Source: Ampullaceana balthica (lineage: Eukaryota > Mollusca > Gastropoda > Lymnaeidae). From it: a stretch of DNA of 64,000 bases. Made by a program: the position numbers and the translations under genes. The notes beneath the pieces are model-generated. The model saw only the letters and a program-made list of their open reading frames with translations. It was not told where the DNA came from and searched no databases. Shown one piece after another: positions 1 to 11,960 of this stretch (the first letter of the stretch is position 1; the number at the start of each line of letters is the position of its first letter). The DNA lies in the NCBI GenBank assembly GCA_944989445.1, contig CALYLW010000069.1, positions 1,116,001-1,180,000 on the forward strand, in the 5' to 3' direction.

Positions 1-284
1 CCTGATACTACTAGATACCACGACCAACATCCGTCCTGATACTACTAGATACCACGACCAACATCCGTCCTGATACTACTAGATACCACGACCAACATCC
101 GTCATGATACTACTAGATACCACGTGCTACATCCGTCCTGATAGTACTAGATACCACGACCAAGATCCGTCATGATACTACTAGATACCACGACCAACAT
201 CCGTCCTGATACTACTAGATACCACGAACAACATCCGTCCTGATACTACTAGATACCACGACCAACATCCGTCCTGATACTACT
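1..284. repeat. 34-bp minisatellite array, about 8 copies
   Basis: Head-to-tail 34-bp units beginning CCTGATACTACTAGATACCA. The array starts outside the window. One unit near 121-155 carries several substitutions; the others are nearly identical. The same unit reappears at 2970-3016 and 4057-4146, so the three blocks are one array split by two retrotransposon copies. Confidence 0.95.
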
Positions 285-2969
285 AAACTAAACTAAACAC
301 ATATTCTGTAGGCCTGAGACTAATCTCTTAAGGCCTTGGCTAGAACCTGGGCAATCTGCTCCATCTGCTGAGCATTGCCATACAACATTGTCTTCACATG
401 GGACTCGCCCGCCTCCCTCACCCCCCCGGCTATATCGAGCGCCGGGCAAGACGTCACCAGGTGTTCGACTGTCTCAGGGGCTTGGCTGCAATGACGGCAG
501 TTCGAGTCCCTGTTGTGGTCTAGCCTGTGAAAGTAAGAGTTGGTTGGGCAATGTTCTGTTCTCATCTGAGTCACCAAACCCTGGTGTTTGCGACTCAGGT
601 TCCACCACTGGTCTGAACGGCTTGGCCTGGGCATGTTAGCGAATACCCCTCTGGCTGTTGTGTTGTCAGCCCACTCCTGGTACCACTTACTCCGAAAGTG
701 GTCCTTTAGCCAGTTTTTAGCCCCGAGATAGGTGACTGGGGTCTCTGGTTGGGGCAGTGCTGCACCTGCTTTGGCCAGGGAGTCTGCTTTTTCGTTGCCA
801 TTAACATTCACGTGGCTCGGGATCCACTGCACTGTTACCTTACCTCCAAGTCTTTCGAGTCTACCCACGTCTTCCAAGATGACGTCAACCAGGTGGGTAC
901 TACGATTCTCACTAGCCAGGACTTCGAGGGCTGATCTCGAGTCACAGAACAGTACCGTGTCGAAACCAAAAATTTCCGACCCCTGCAGTGTCCGGTGCAC
1001 ACTTTCCAGGGCCCTGTGTATAGCCTCAAGCTCCGCATCGTAGTTCGATGCCATAGTCCCACAGGGACCTAGAAGTTCTTCTTTTGGTGGCCCTCCTATT
1101 GGGTATAAGATGAGCGCACCGTATCCTGCAATTCCTTCACTCGAACTGGCAGACCCATCCGTGAACACTTTCACTTGGGTTCCCGCGAACCCTTCTATCG
1201 TCTCAAGGGCAGCCGCTTTCTGTACATGTTCAGGGCTGCGTTTCGTCACCGCCGTGTCAGTCAGAGACAAACGTATTTCGGGACGTGAGCATTCCGCATA
1301 GGGCGGTTTGAGTGGGACACTTATAATTTGTCTTCTATTTTGTGGGGGTTTGACGTTCCTATCAAGTTCCGTTACTTGATGCATAAATGAGGAACGTTTC
1401 AAACACCCACGTCCGCCCCAGTTGTGCTGCATCTGGTAGCAGGGCTCCCTATAGTCTAACCTGCGGTACCTCTCTGCAGTCGTTATGATTGCCTTGTCCC
1501 TACGAATATCGAGCGGTTCTACGTTTGCAATGACTTCCACAGCAGCTGTGGGTGTCGTTCTGTATGCGCCACAGATAAATCTTAAGGCCTGGTTCTGGAT
1601 TCGACCCAGTTTTTCCAATGCCGTTTTGCTGGCAAAGGCTTGGACGGGCATGCTGTAGTCCATAATCGACCTCACACTACCCAGAAAGAGAGCTCTGAGT
1701 GTACTTGCCCCAGCGCCCCAGTTCGTGCATGCAAGCTTTTTCACCAGGTTGAGCTTGGCGGTAGCCTGGGAGCACAGGTCTTGTACAAAGTTATGCATTT
1801 GCACCTTTTGATCCAGTTTGACTCCCAGATATACCGGTTGTTTGTCCCATTTGAGCGCCACATCGTTTATTTTGAGCACTATCTCCTGTTTGAGAATGGA
1901 TCTGCCGTTAGTGAAAAGGGAATAGACCGTCTTCTCGGTGTTAATTTCCATCTGCCACCTCTGCATGTACCTACTGATATACGAAAGGTCTCGCTGTAGT
2001 AGCTGTTGCAGTCGGTTGGCATCTTTACCGGTGCTCCAGATGACCAGGTCATCTGCATACATAGCCGCGCTGGATTGCAACATTCCAGGGAGGTCGTTGA
2101 TGAAAGCCAAGAACAGTGTGCAACTGAGTGCTGACCCTTGGGGTAGCCCCTGTTGCAGCGTTCTCTTACTGGAGGTTTCACTGCCATAAATTGTTTGGAT
2201 CGTCCGGTTTGTAAGAAAACCTTGGATCCACCTGTACATGTTGGCAGTTACGCCTAGGGCTTGTAATTTCAACAACAGACCGGACCTCCAGACCCTATCG
2301 TAAGCCTGTCGGAGGTCGAAGAAAATTGCCACAGTATGCAGTTTTTTCTGGAGCCCGTCTGTTATGGACTGCAGAAGACGGAGCACTTGATCAATCGGCT
2401 GTTTTCCTTTACGGAAACCAGCCTGATTGATATTCAGACTATTCGTACTTTCCAAGTACCAATAGAGCCGGGCATTCACCATTCTCTCAGCTACCTTCCC
2501 CAAACACGATGTTAGGGAGATCGGACGGTAGCTGTTTAGGAGTCCCTGACGTTTACCTTCTTTAGGAATTGGGACGATGTTAGCGCTCAACCAAGCTCCA
2601 GGCAGGGCACCCGTGGCCCACGTCCTGTTTATGATATTCAATAGCGAGGACATTGCTATCGGGCCAAGGTTTTTAATCATCTCGTTATTGACTTTGTCCT
2701 GTCCTGGTGCCTTGGCGGCTTTGCACTTACTGATCGCTGTTTGCAATTCGGTCATAGTGAAAGGAGCGGTAAAGACCTCAGCATGCGGTCCCCACTTCTG
2801 GGTCTTTTCTCCATGTTTCCTGAGACGGTTCAGGTTACGGCTCTGACTGGTTTCTTTCTGTTTTAGGCTCACGCTTGCAAAATGCTTATTCAAAGCATCG
2901 GCACATTTTGTATCTGTGGTTACAGTGCCTGTGGTCGTTTGCAAGGGGCTCGGATTTTTCGTTTTCCCT
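285..2969 (-). mobile_element. 5'-truncated non-LTR (LINE) retrotransposon, copy 1
   Basis: Minus-strand LINE. Its 3' end, at low coordinates, is a short untranslated region ending in three TTTAG repeats that abut the 34-bp satellite at 284/285. Its 5' end at 2969/2970 also abuts the satellite. The upstream endonuclease part of the protein is missing, so this copy is truncated just before the reverse transcriptase. The satellite bases TAGTAGTATCAGG (minus strand) occur on both sides, which fits a 12-13 bp target-site duplication; in a tandem repeat the true length is ambiguous. The RT-RNase H order suggests an I/Nimb-like or related lineage (inference). Confidence 0.9.
320..2969 (-). CDS. Retrotransposon ORF2 (reverse transcriptase + RNase H), 5' incomplete
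   Basis: The reading frame is open from the truncation point to a stop at 320, about 880 residues. There is no convincing ATG at its 5' end, because the frame simply runs in from the missing part; residue numbers below count from the TTG at 2944. Reverse transcriptase spans about 120-400, with FFDLRQAYDRV near 208-218 (first catalytic Asp), QGLPQGSALS near 265-274 and the YADD box at 296-299. RNase H spans about 590-730: TDGSAS (Asp 596), AELEAI (Glu 638), CDSRSAL (Asp 668), and the late SHVNVNGNEKAD segment with His 711 and Asp 721. A Cys/His cluster near 790-830 (CRHC, then HLVTSC) resembles the C-terminal zinc-knuckle region of LINE proteins. In this family the protein nicks the target and copies element RNA into DNA there. 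No stop or frameshift is visible, so this copy is young, but without an endonuclease it cannot mobilise itself. Confidence 0.92.
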
Positions 2970-3016
2970 CCTGATACTACTAGATACCACGACCAACATC
3001 CGTCCTGATACTACTA
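2970..3016. repeat. 34-bp minisatellite remnant between the two LINE copies
   Basis: About 1.4 units of the same 34-bp repeat as 1-284. It separates the 5' end of copy 1 from the 3' end of copy 2 and ends at the same unit position (after CCTGATACTACTA) as the junction at 284. Confidence 0.9.
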
Positions 3017-4056
3017 AACTAAACACATATTCTGTAGGCCTGAGACTAATCTCTTAAGGCCTTGGCTAGTACCTGGGCAATCTGCTCCATCTGTTGAGCA
3101 TTGCCATACAACATTGTCTTTACATGGGACTCTTCCGCCTCCCTCACCCCCCCCCGGCTATATCAAGCGCCGGGCAAGACGTCACCAGGTGTACGACTGT
3201 CTCAGGGGCTTGGCTGCAATGACGGCAGTTCGAGTCCCTGTTGTGGTCTAGCCTGTGAAAGTAAGAGTTGGTTGGGCAATGTTCTGTTCTCATCTGAGTC
3301 ACCAAACTCTGGTGTTTGCGACTCAGGTTCCACCACTGGTCTGAACGGCTTGGCCTGGGCATGTTAGCGAATACCCCTCTGGCTGTCGTGTTGTCAGCCC
3401 ACTCCTGGTACCACTTATTCCGAAAGTGGTCCTTTAGCCAGGTTTTAGCCCCGAGATAAGTGACTGGGGTCTCTGGTTGGGGCAGTGCTGCACCTGCTTT
3501 GGCCAGGGAGTCTGCTTTTTCATTGCCATTAACATTCACGTGGCTCGGGATCCACTGCACGGTTACCTTACCTCCAAGTCTTTCGAGTCTACCCACGTCC
3601 TCCAAGATGGCGTCAACCAAGTGGGTACTACGTTTCTCACTAGCCAGGACTTCGAGGGCTGATCTCGAGTCACAAAACAGTACCGTGTCGAAACCAAAAA
3701 TTTCCGACCCCTGCAGTGTCCGGTGCACACTTTCCAGGGCCCTGTGTATAGCCTCAAGCTCCGCATCGTAGTTCGATGCCATAGTCCCACAGGGACCTAG
3801 AAGTTCTTCTTTTGGTGGCCCTCCTATTGGGTATAAGATGAGCGCACCGTATCCTGCAATTCCTTCACTCGAACTGGCAGACCCATCCGTGAACACTTTC
3901 ACTTGGGTTCCCGCGAACCCTTCTATCGTCTCAAGGGCAGCCGCTTTCTGTACATGTTCAGGGCTGCGTTTCGTCACCGCCGTGTCAGTCAAAGACAAAC
4001 GTATTTCGGGGCGTGTGCATTCCGCATAGGGCGGTTTGAGTGGGACACTTATAATT
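3017..4056 (-). mobile_element. Same LINE family, shorter 5'-truncated copy 2
   Basis: Nearly identical to 285-1326 of copy 1, with scattered single-base differences. Its 3' tail has two TTTAG repeats instead of three, and the same satellite junction. The 5' truncation falls inside the region before RNase H and differs from that of copy 1. The flanking satellite again shows TAGTAGTATCAG (minus strand) on both sides. Different truncation and different tail length argue for an independent insertion rather than a duplication of copy 1. Confidence 0.9.
3144..4056 (-). pseudogene. Retrotransposon ORF2 C-terminal fragment (RNase H), frameshifted
   Basis: Encodes the RNase H and Cys/His C-terminal region of the LINE protein, open from the 5' truncation to a stop at 3144. 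A homopolymer of 9 C at about 3148-3156, against 7 C in copy 1 at 421-427, shifts the frame. The last 30 or so residues of copy 1 are replaced by a short tail (LDIAGGG). The catalytic RNase H motifs TDGSAS, AELEAI and CDSRSAL are intact. It is a dead fragment. Confidence 0.85.
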
Positions 4057-4146
4057 ACTGATACTACTAGATACCACGACCAACATCCGTCCAGATACTA
4101 CTAGATACCACGACCAACATCCGTCCTGATACTACTAGATACCGCG
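4057..4146. repeat. 34-bp minisatellite, right edge
   Basis: About 2.6 units of the 34-bp repeat. The array ends where the unit degenerates (ACCGCGACAAAAACG) near 4146. Confidence 0.9.
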
Positions 4147-6068
4147 ACAAAAACGTTCGTTTTCAATTTCTGGAATATGATTTATTGTTTTTAAAGAACG
4201 GATCACTCAAGATCCTTCACGCTGCAGAAACCATTTCCCTGGCACGACCTCACACATTGACCACATGAGTCTGCTGACCTGAGCCAGCCAGTTTGGGTCA
4301 CAGGTGTGAAGGCAACGCTCATACCTTTCAGACGCCGAACCTGCCTCCACTGGTCATATCTGTTACAACAACAGAAATCGTACAAGGAAAACGTCCCGAA
4401 TAGTAATGATTCCTATGTAGTCTGCGAAAGTTATATATAAATATTTAAGTCGATATCTATTTGCCCGAATTAGTTTAATTAAACAATTTTACCTGTTTGT
4501 CCAGGTAAAATTTTGTGTTTTAATTCATTACACTAAGTTGTTCCGTTGGGTCGAAAGTCACACATGTACAATCATATATATATATATATATTTACCCTCA
4601 ATTATGTATGACTGTGGCCTAACGCTAAGGGACATCACTCTGCTTTTTAAAAATTAAATTGAAAATATAGACTTAAAATCATAACCATTTTGGTTTCCAG
4701 ATCAACATTAACCAAACAACGCACGAAACTTTGACGTCAGCATTTGTGTTGTAAACAGGGCTGACTGACTCAAATAGTCATTTTTTGGTGTAGTAATTTG
4801 GTGCTCTGCTTTCTAAAATTAGTTTAAAAAATCGTGTTGTGATTAGCACTGTAAAAAAAAATTATATAAATACTTTAACTTTAAATACATTTCAGAAATA
4901 TTTCGGATTTATCATACAAGGATAAGTCATTTGGGCTTTTGACCCAAAGAAAAGTGGGCGCCTTAGGCGCCCTTCAACCCCTATTATAAAATGCTTTGTG
5001 TACATTTAAGGAAGTTTAATATTACGTATTTATCATACAAGGACAAGTTAGTTGTGCTTTTGAAAAAGGTGGGGGTCAAAGGCGCCCTAAAAAAAGTTGG
5101 CGCCGCAGCACAACCTAGTTATTATCATAAGACGTTGACGCAAAATCACAATTTTAAAGAAACTTTAAATAGAAAAATGTTTGAAATCCCATGGATCGAT
5201 TACCTTCCGGCTAGAATCAAAATCTGAGCTGACTTTATACCCCCTCCCCTCCATAAAAAGGGTATGGGTGGACTATCCATCTGCCGTCTTACCACTTTCC
5301 TCCCGAAAAGGACCCCATCTCAACCACAATATTTATGGGCTCCACTCAAAGAATTTTTTTTTAAAAAACTTATGACATTTGAATATGTATCTTTAAGATC
5401 TCTCATGAGATAAATTAACAATTATTGTTTCCCCATATATACAACATGCCAAGCTTTTGGTCAAATAAATAAAGCTTTCTAAGCTTAAAGGTTAAAGTCC
5501 AAACTCAATCGAATGCATAAAATGTTCAGAAAGAATATCTAGTTTGATAATGGAAGGAGTGGCCCAATGATTTACAGGGTTAATTTAGTATCTATAAGGT
5601 TCAATAAATGATTTCAATTCTCTTAAACCAGAATTAAAATGCTAAGAATTTTTTTTTAAATTCATCCCTTTTCCCGTGTGTTTAATTAAAATAAAATTGA
5701 TAAATCTTTGTGTCCGGGTTAAATTTTGTCATTGAAATTTCATCAACTTTATATACGTTCTAAGGAAGTATGTTTCTGCATTATTCTACTATAATTTAAA
5801 TGTACAATTGGAACATATTTCCGAAAAGTATTAAAACTTTCCGAAAATAATAAAACAGTTCCTATGGCGAAATTTCTAAATGAGTCTTCCAGAAGATTCT
5901 TAAAATACTATAGAAAATTCCAGAAGCTTTGAACAACGTTCGTTAAAAGTTACATGATTTTACAGTTAGCTCTAAGATATTCTCCTCATACTCCTATCAG
6001 TTCTGGAAACTTTAAAGTTTTTACTATACGCAGAATAATCTGATCAAAATATATAAATGTTTGAGCTG
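4147..6068. other. AT-rich noncoding stretch with two diverged related segments
   Basis: No gene recognised. Segments at about 4905-4985 and 5020-5085 are diverged copies of each other; both contain TTTATCATACAAGGA, then a GGCGCC-containing stretch. The first includes a perfect GGGCGCC/GGCGCCC hairpin near 4957-4973. A short (TA)n run lies near 4573-4590. The small open frames here show no protein-like composition. Confidence 0.5.
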
Positions 6069-7676
6069 CAAAATTTGCCTCAGTTAAATCTGGGATCTGG
6101 CAAAATTTGCCTCAGTTAAATCTGGGATCTGGCAAAATTTGCCTCAGTTAAATCTGTGATCTGGCAAAATTTGCCTCAGTTAAATCTGTGATCTGGCAAA
6201 ATTTGCCTCAGTTAAATCTGGGATCTGGCAAAATTTGCCTCAGTTAAATCTGTGATCTGGCAAAATTTGCCTCAGTTAAATCTGTGATCTGGCAAAATTT
6301 GCCTCAGTTAAATCTGTGATCTGGCAAAATTTGCCTCAGTTAAATCTGTGATCTGGCAAAATTTGCCTCAGTTAAATCTGGGATCTGGCAAAATTTGCCT
6401 CAGTTAAATCTGGGATCTGGCAAAATTTGCCTCAGTTAAATCTGTGATCTGGCAAAATTTGCCTCAGTTAAATCTGTGATCTGGCAAAATTTGCCTCAGT
6501 TAAATCTGGGATCTGGCAAAATTTGCCTCAGTTAAATCTGGGATCTGGCAAAATTTGCCTCAGTTAAATCTGGGATCTGGCAAAATTTGCCTCAGTTAAA
6601 TCTGGGATCTGGCAAAATTTGCCTCAGTTAAATCTGGGATCTGGCAAAATTTGCCTCAGTTAAATCTGGGATCTGGCAAAATTTGCCTCAGTTAAATCTG
6701 GGATCTGGCAAAATTTGCCTCAGTTAAATCTGGGATCTGGCAAAATTTGCCTCAGTTAAATCTGGGATCTGGCAAAATTTGCCTCAGTTAAATATGTGAT
6801 CTGGCAAAATTTGCCTCAGTTAAATCTGTGATCTGGCAAAATTTGCCTCAGTTAAATCTGGGATCTGGCAAAATTTGCCTCAGTTAAATCTGTGATCTGG
6901 CAAAATTTGCCTCAGTTAAATCTGGGATCTGGCAAAATTTGCCTCAGTTAAATCTGGGATCTGGCAAAATTTGCCTCAGTTAAATATGTGATCTGGCAAA
7001 ATTTGCCTCAGTTAAATCTGTGATCTGGCAAAATTTGCCTCAGTTAAATCTGGGATCTGGCAAAATTTGCCTCAGTTAAATCTGGGATCTGGCAAAATTT
7101 GCCTCAGTTAAATCTGGGATCTGGCAAAATTTGCCTCAGTTAAATCTGGGATCTGGCAAAATTTGCCTCAGTTAAATCTGGGATCTGGCAAAATTTGCCT
7201 CAGTTAAATCTGGGATCTGGCAAAATTTGCCTCAGTTAAATCTGGGATCTGGCAAAATTTGCCTCAGTTAAATCTGGGATCTGGCAAAATTTGCCTCAGT
7301 TAAATCTGGGATCTGGCAAAATTTGCCTCAGTTAAATATGTGATCTGGCAAAATTTGCCTCAGTTAAATCTGTGATCTGGCAAAATTTGCCTCAGTTAAA
7401 TATGTGATCTGGCAAAATTTGCCTCAGTTAAATCTGGGATCTGGCAAAATTTGCCTCAGTTAAATCTGTGATCTGGCAAAATTTGCCTCAGTTAAATCTG
7501 TGATCTGGCAAAATTTGCCTCAGTTAAATCTGTGATCTGGAAAAATTTGCCTCAGTTAAATCTGTGATCTGGCAAAATTTGCCTCAGTTAAATCTGTGAT
7601 CTGGCAAAATTTGCCTCAGTTAAATCTGTGATCTGGCAAAATTTGCCTCAGTTAAATCTGTGATCTGGCAAAATTT
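6069..7676. repeat. 32-bp minisatellite array, about 50 copies
   Basis: Units start CAAAATTTGCCTCAGTTAAA and run 32 bp without length change over 1608 bp. Almost all variation sits in one short window: TCTGGGAT, TCTGTGAT or TATGTGAT. The three types occur in blocks, with one block of about ten consecutive GGG-type units near 6480-6780 and TATGTGAT units at about 6792, 6984, 7336 and 7400. Confidence 0.97.
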
Positions 7677-9506
7677 ATACTAGAAATGGCGAACCAAAAT
7701 GTGAAAAAGATAATTTAATGTTTGTATGTGGAAATGAACTGAACAGTACTATTCTTTTCTATATATATATTTATTTTTTTTAAAATTGCTTTCCATATTA
7801 TAATTTTTATATTCACATATTATGGGATGTATGCAATATGCTTAGAAATTTCTTATTTTATGAAAAGTCATAAATATATGGGTTTTGTTTTTAAATAATA
7901 ATGTTTACTATTCATTTTATTTTATAGGTGCAATAAAAGCAATTAAACGATCGTCTTCCATTTAGAGTAAGAGACTAAAAGAAAAGTGCTTAATTAAGCT
8001 TCGATAACACTGTTTACGAGTCAACGAAAAGCTGTAAAATATGTATGAGAAAACTGCTTTTTTTAAAAGAGTTTATGTTGTAGTAAATATATTGTAAGCC
8101 TCCAATATGATTAAAGAGTGAAGTTGTTTACTTCAAATATAATTATTTGAAGCAGTTTTAGTTATCCTCCATAATACTTTGTTTTCTTTAATAAATGTTG
8201 AAACATTAAGTTAACATTTATTTTTAAATTATAAATGCACTTAATAAAAAAAAACAACTTATTTTTAATTATTATTTTGAAATAATTACTAGGCCTATTG
8301 TACATTTTCAAACAACATTTACATCTGATAATTTAATTGTGATATCCGATTGTTCCAAGATGATGACGGTTAGAGGCGTTAAATCCATTTAACGATTACA
8401 AAATGGGCTGAATATTATTACATTTTAAATAATGCCAGTTAGAAGTACGGTCTTGATTTTTTAAATATTGTTGTATTTTTTGTATTTTTTTTTAACTTTG
8501 TTTAAAAAAAAATTTTTGGTGATGTTTAAGTGTGTGAATAAATTATGTCCTAGCTGAAAGTTGCTATCGTTATAAATAAGAATATAGAAATAAGGATGAC
8601 TATAATGTAACTGAAGTAGTTTCTGAGTTTCCGAGTACCGACTCCATAGTTACGGTTTTACTCATACCATTGGTCTTCAAAGTGAATATGCTCGTCAGAT
8701 ATGATCGATGGGATGGCTAGATGGCCAGTGACTTCCCATCCTCCCCATCACCACCACCACCCCTCCCGCGTGCCAGTCAATAGCCTCGCGGTATCCCCCC
8801 CTTTCCCCGCCACCAGCCTATCAGTTCAATAAATCATGACCGTGTTCGTGTAATCAAATCAGTCCGGCTCTGAATCGAGACGTATTTAATATCGATTGCT
8901 GTATTACTGTCCCCATTGATTCATGTCTAGCATAAACAAGGGTTCTATCAGGCTTTGGTTACGATTCAGGGGGGAGGGAGGGATGGTTGGGTCTGGGGGG
9001 GGGCGCTTAGAAAGGGGAGCGGTTCGGACATTCACCCATGGGCACCATATGTCTGGGGCGTGGATTAAAAAAACGTTGTCCCCCCGGGGGGAAGGTTGTT
9101 AATTACATTTGAGGGTATATGCCGTTCATGGCCTCCTCTTGGAGTCTGGGCGAGCTCAGGAGAGATCAGAGAGAAATCGTCAGTTCGATTCTATCCATTG
9201 ATAGATTTCAGTTAATTATGCAATGCCATATTTAATATAATTTCATGGCAATAGCACTATCACTGATGTCACTAAACTACATTCGTCATTGTTTTTTTTA
9301 TTGAAGATTTGTTGATCACAAAGTCTTAGATAGTTCACAAAGAAAAACATTTTTTTAAAAAGACAAACTACTCAAAATTAATGATTCAGAATCTAGTATC
9401 CGATTACACGGTGAATGTTTCAATTGATCGAATACATTGTCCTGAGGTATTTGTCAATATCGATACGTCAGTTATGAGTGATAGGCGAGCGTAATTACAT
9501 CGGTAA
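7677..9506. other. Noncoding stretch, no recognised feature
   Basis: AT-rich to about 8690, then a more GC-balanced segment (about 8690-9180) with C-rich and G-rich runs, then AT-rich again. I see no gene, RNA or transposon end. Confidence 0.4.
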
Positions 9507-9906
9507 ACATGAATGTTGGTGTATGATGAATGTTGTTGTATATGCGGTGTATGATGGATGTTGTTCTATATGTGGTGTAGAATTAATGTTGTTGTATATG
9601 TGGTGTAGGATGAATGTTGAAGTTTAAATATTGTAGAATAATCATTTAGTGTGATGTACGGTGTATAGAAATTGATGTTCTATAAAGTATGGTTCATATA
9701 TTCCAAGATTTAGTGAAAAAAATTATCACTGAAAGTTTACTTGCTAATCCCCTAATGCAGACAAAACTATAGTCAGCAGTATACATATTGTAGGGTAATC
9801 AACTTAATGGGATGTACGATGTAAGGAAATTGATGTTCGATTAAGTATGATTCATATGTTTTTAAGAATACGTTTGAACAAAATTAAACCTTGAAGTTTA
9901 CTATTT
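9507..9906. repeat. Degenerate short repeats and a diverged direct duplication
   Basis: At about 9507-9620 there are roughly four degenerate copies of a motif like GAATGTTGTTGTATATGTGG. It is followed by two related segments of about 120 bp, 9628-9750 and 9785-9905. Both contain TATTGTAG, GATGTACG, AAATTGATGTTC and a shared AAGTTTACT end. Confidence 0.6.
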
Positions 9907-10600
9907 AATTTTTTAAATAGACAAACTATTGTCAGATAGTGGTATTGAAATATAACATCCGAATCCCTTGAGTCTATTTATATACCATGTTACAAGGCAG
10001 TCGACGAGGATTACCTCAAGGCGTTCAAACTTTCCAAGGAGAAGAACTCTTGTAATATCGTTACCGAGATCCTTTGACTTCGAGATTAATTTCTCCTCGC
10101 TCAGCACACCCACCCACCTTCTCTCACGTCATAAAAGCGCTCATAAAACTCAGTCCCCCGAATGAGAATACCTCACTGCGTCTACCAGCAGCGTTGCACG
10201 CTCGCGTCTCTCGAGTTGGTGAATCTCGTGTTTCATGACGTGCAATTAACGAGTCGAGGTAGGAGCTGAAGGATGGGACCAAATAAATCAGGCTACCTGC
10301 TAACTCGGGTTTATACGCCTCAATTATTCTCTGAAGCGATTGTGACCATTTGAAAGCAAGGAACGGCAACTGAGCAGTACACAGTTAAACGACTAGGGTG
10401 AAAAGACTTCTTGGCTTAAACAGCAGTAGTTGTTTGTGTCCATTGGATGTATAGTGAGGTTAAACACTGATGACGTTTACAAAGTGATCTAACTTTTATA
10501 CATCACCACCCCAAAACGTTTTAATAAGTATTTTGTTGCAATCTGATCTATTCAATAAATAAAGACTTACTTTTTTAAATAAAATATATATTCATTTAGT
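9907..10600. other. Unique noncoding stretch
   Basis: More GC-balanced than its surroundings at about 9960-10380. No gene recognised; the small open frames on both strands lack family resemblance. It could be regulatory DNA 3' of Lbx, but nothing in the sequence shows it. Confidence 0.3.
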
Positions 10601-10967
10601 GCAGAGGGGAGCATCTGTTTGGCACGGGGGCCGCTTTGTAGTAGCGGATTATAGCGGAGGGCCGTAAGCTTTTCAAATGATTGTATTATCTAGTTAACAT
10701 TACATTACATTTCATAAATAGTATTAATAGTACCATAAAAACTTCAACAAAAGTTGTAGTTTTATTCAATTGATTTATTGTGCTAATGTCATATTATCTA
10801 GACTTATTACTGTTGGCAAGTTTAATTATATAATCACAATCAGTTTGATGAGACAAGTACATCCTATCCAACTTCAAGGCGTGTTTTCTGAATGTCTTGG
10901 TGGGTCACAAAATACTCCGTGGCGGGCCGCGTGTGGCCCGCGGGCCGCACTTTTCCGACCCCTCCTT
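10601..10967. mobile_element. Decayed hAT-type element (probable MITE)
   Basis: The right end, read on the minus strand, is GAGGGGTCGGAAAAGTGCGG followed by CCCGCGGGCC, the typical terminal pattern of hAT elements in animals. The left boundary near 10601 is weaker (AGAGGGGAGCATCTG, then a GGGGGCCGC block). No clear 8-bp duplication was found. Confidence 0.45.
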
Positions 10968-11103
10968 TTGTGTTTTAAAATGTTTCCCTTTAATTCAAGG
11001 TTTCATCATCTAATCCATGTTTTTATTTCCCATCCATGTAAATAATTTTACAATTATTTTCTCTCTTAAAATAGTATGTTTAGTAGCAACCCATTCATTC
11101 AGT

Positions 11104-11502
11104 TTAATGGTCGTCTGTAAATGACGTCACGCACCTAGGGAGTTACTTATTTGTGACGATGCGTGACGAAGTGGGGTGTGTTTAAGAAGAACTGTGACGT
11201 CACATCAAAGCGCTCAACTTTAAGTAAAAGTTCCACTTACATGTTTGATTGCTTACAATTTATTTAATGATGTTTCACATGTTCTTCACGCGTTTTATGA
11301 TGTTAGAGTGCAGCCTTACACTAAATACATACTTCAATGACAATAAAATGATTTTGAAACATGCTGATTTTCAAATAAGGCTTTTTATGTGCAGGTCGCG
11401 AAGCTTTGTGTCATTTTGAAGAAGGGGTCTAACTTTCTGTGACGAAGGGGGAGGGGATGAAAATCAACCAAAATCACGTGACGTCAGTAATGGACGGCCC
11501 CT
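11104..11502. mobile_element. Diverged MITE of the GGGGCCGTCCAT family
   Basis: The right end reads GACGTCAGTAATGGACGGCCCC. The left end (about 11105-11132, GGTCGTCTGTAAATGACGTC) is its imperfect inverse. The same ends appear in a cleaner copy at 17274-17545. The interior is noncoding with several TGACG motifs. Confidence 0.55.
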
Positions 11503-11702
11503 TTTTATTATTATTTTGTTTTTTGGTCGAATGGAAGGTTCGATGTATTCGACAAGCCTCAAACCCATACATAAATGTATCTGGAAAAATAGAAATGTGC
11601 ATTCATGACGGTGCTAAATTATTATTATTATTATTATTTTAACATTAGCTTTCTTTCCTTGTCGTTCGCTGAAATTGTACAAATGAAACTATTTAACATA
11701 AG

Positions 11703-11858
11703 GATAAAAACACCTTTCTTATTCCGTATGCAAGAACAAACTCATACAAATTTTCGTTCTTCTCGTCCGGAATTCGGGCGTGGAATGGGTTGCCTGAAGA
11801 AGCCAGGAAAGCCAACACTTTATCAACATTTAAAACTCTAATAAGAATGCAGGACTAA
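11703..11858 (+). pseudogene. Non-LTR retrotransposon ORF2 C-terminal remnant
   Basis: Fifty-one codons and a TAA read DKNTFLIPYARTNSY, then FSFFSSGIRAWNGLPEEA, a pattern typical of the extreme C-terminus of LINE ORF2 proteins (aromatic run, then R-x-W-N-x-L-P). No reverse transcriptase lies upstream, so this is a strongly 5'-truncated copy. The following untranslated bases (GCGTAGGACGCAAT, then TCTTCTGTATA) recur after a related fragment at 60035-60200. Confidence 0.75.
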
Positions 11859-11960
11859 ACACAAACCATAGATAAGCGTAGGACGCAATAATCTTCTGTA
11901 TAGAAGGAGCGTCTGAAACAGATAAAATAGAATAATATTTTATTTAGCCCCCAGCCATGC
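11859..11960 (+). mobile_element. 3' untranslated tail of the LINE remnant
   Basis: Shares GCGTAGGACGCAAT and the TCTTCTG motif with the copy near 60133-60165 and ends in AT-rich repeats (GATAAAATAGAATAATA). This tail defines the 3' end of the inserted fragment. Confidence 0.6.

Noticed and set aside
4846..4870. A second CACTGTAAAAAA element end near 4846
   Set aside because: A 12-base match in A-rich DNA, with no inverse partner and no subterminal motifs; chance is sufficient.
6069..7676. CRISPR array
   Set aside because: Regular spacing, but the units are contiguous with no unique spacers, in an animal genome with no cas genes. It is a minisatellite; the same holds for the other arrays.
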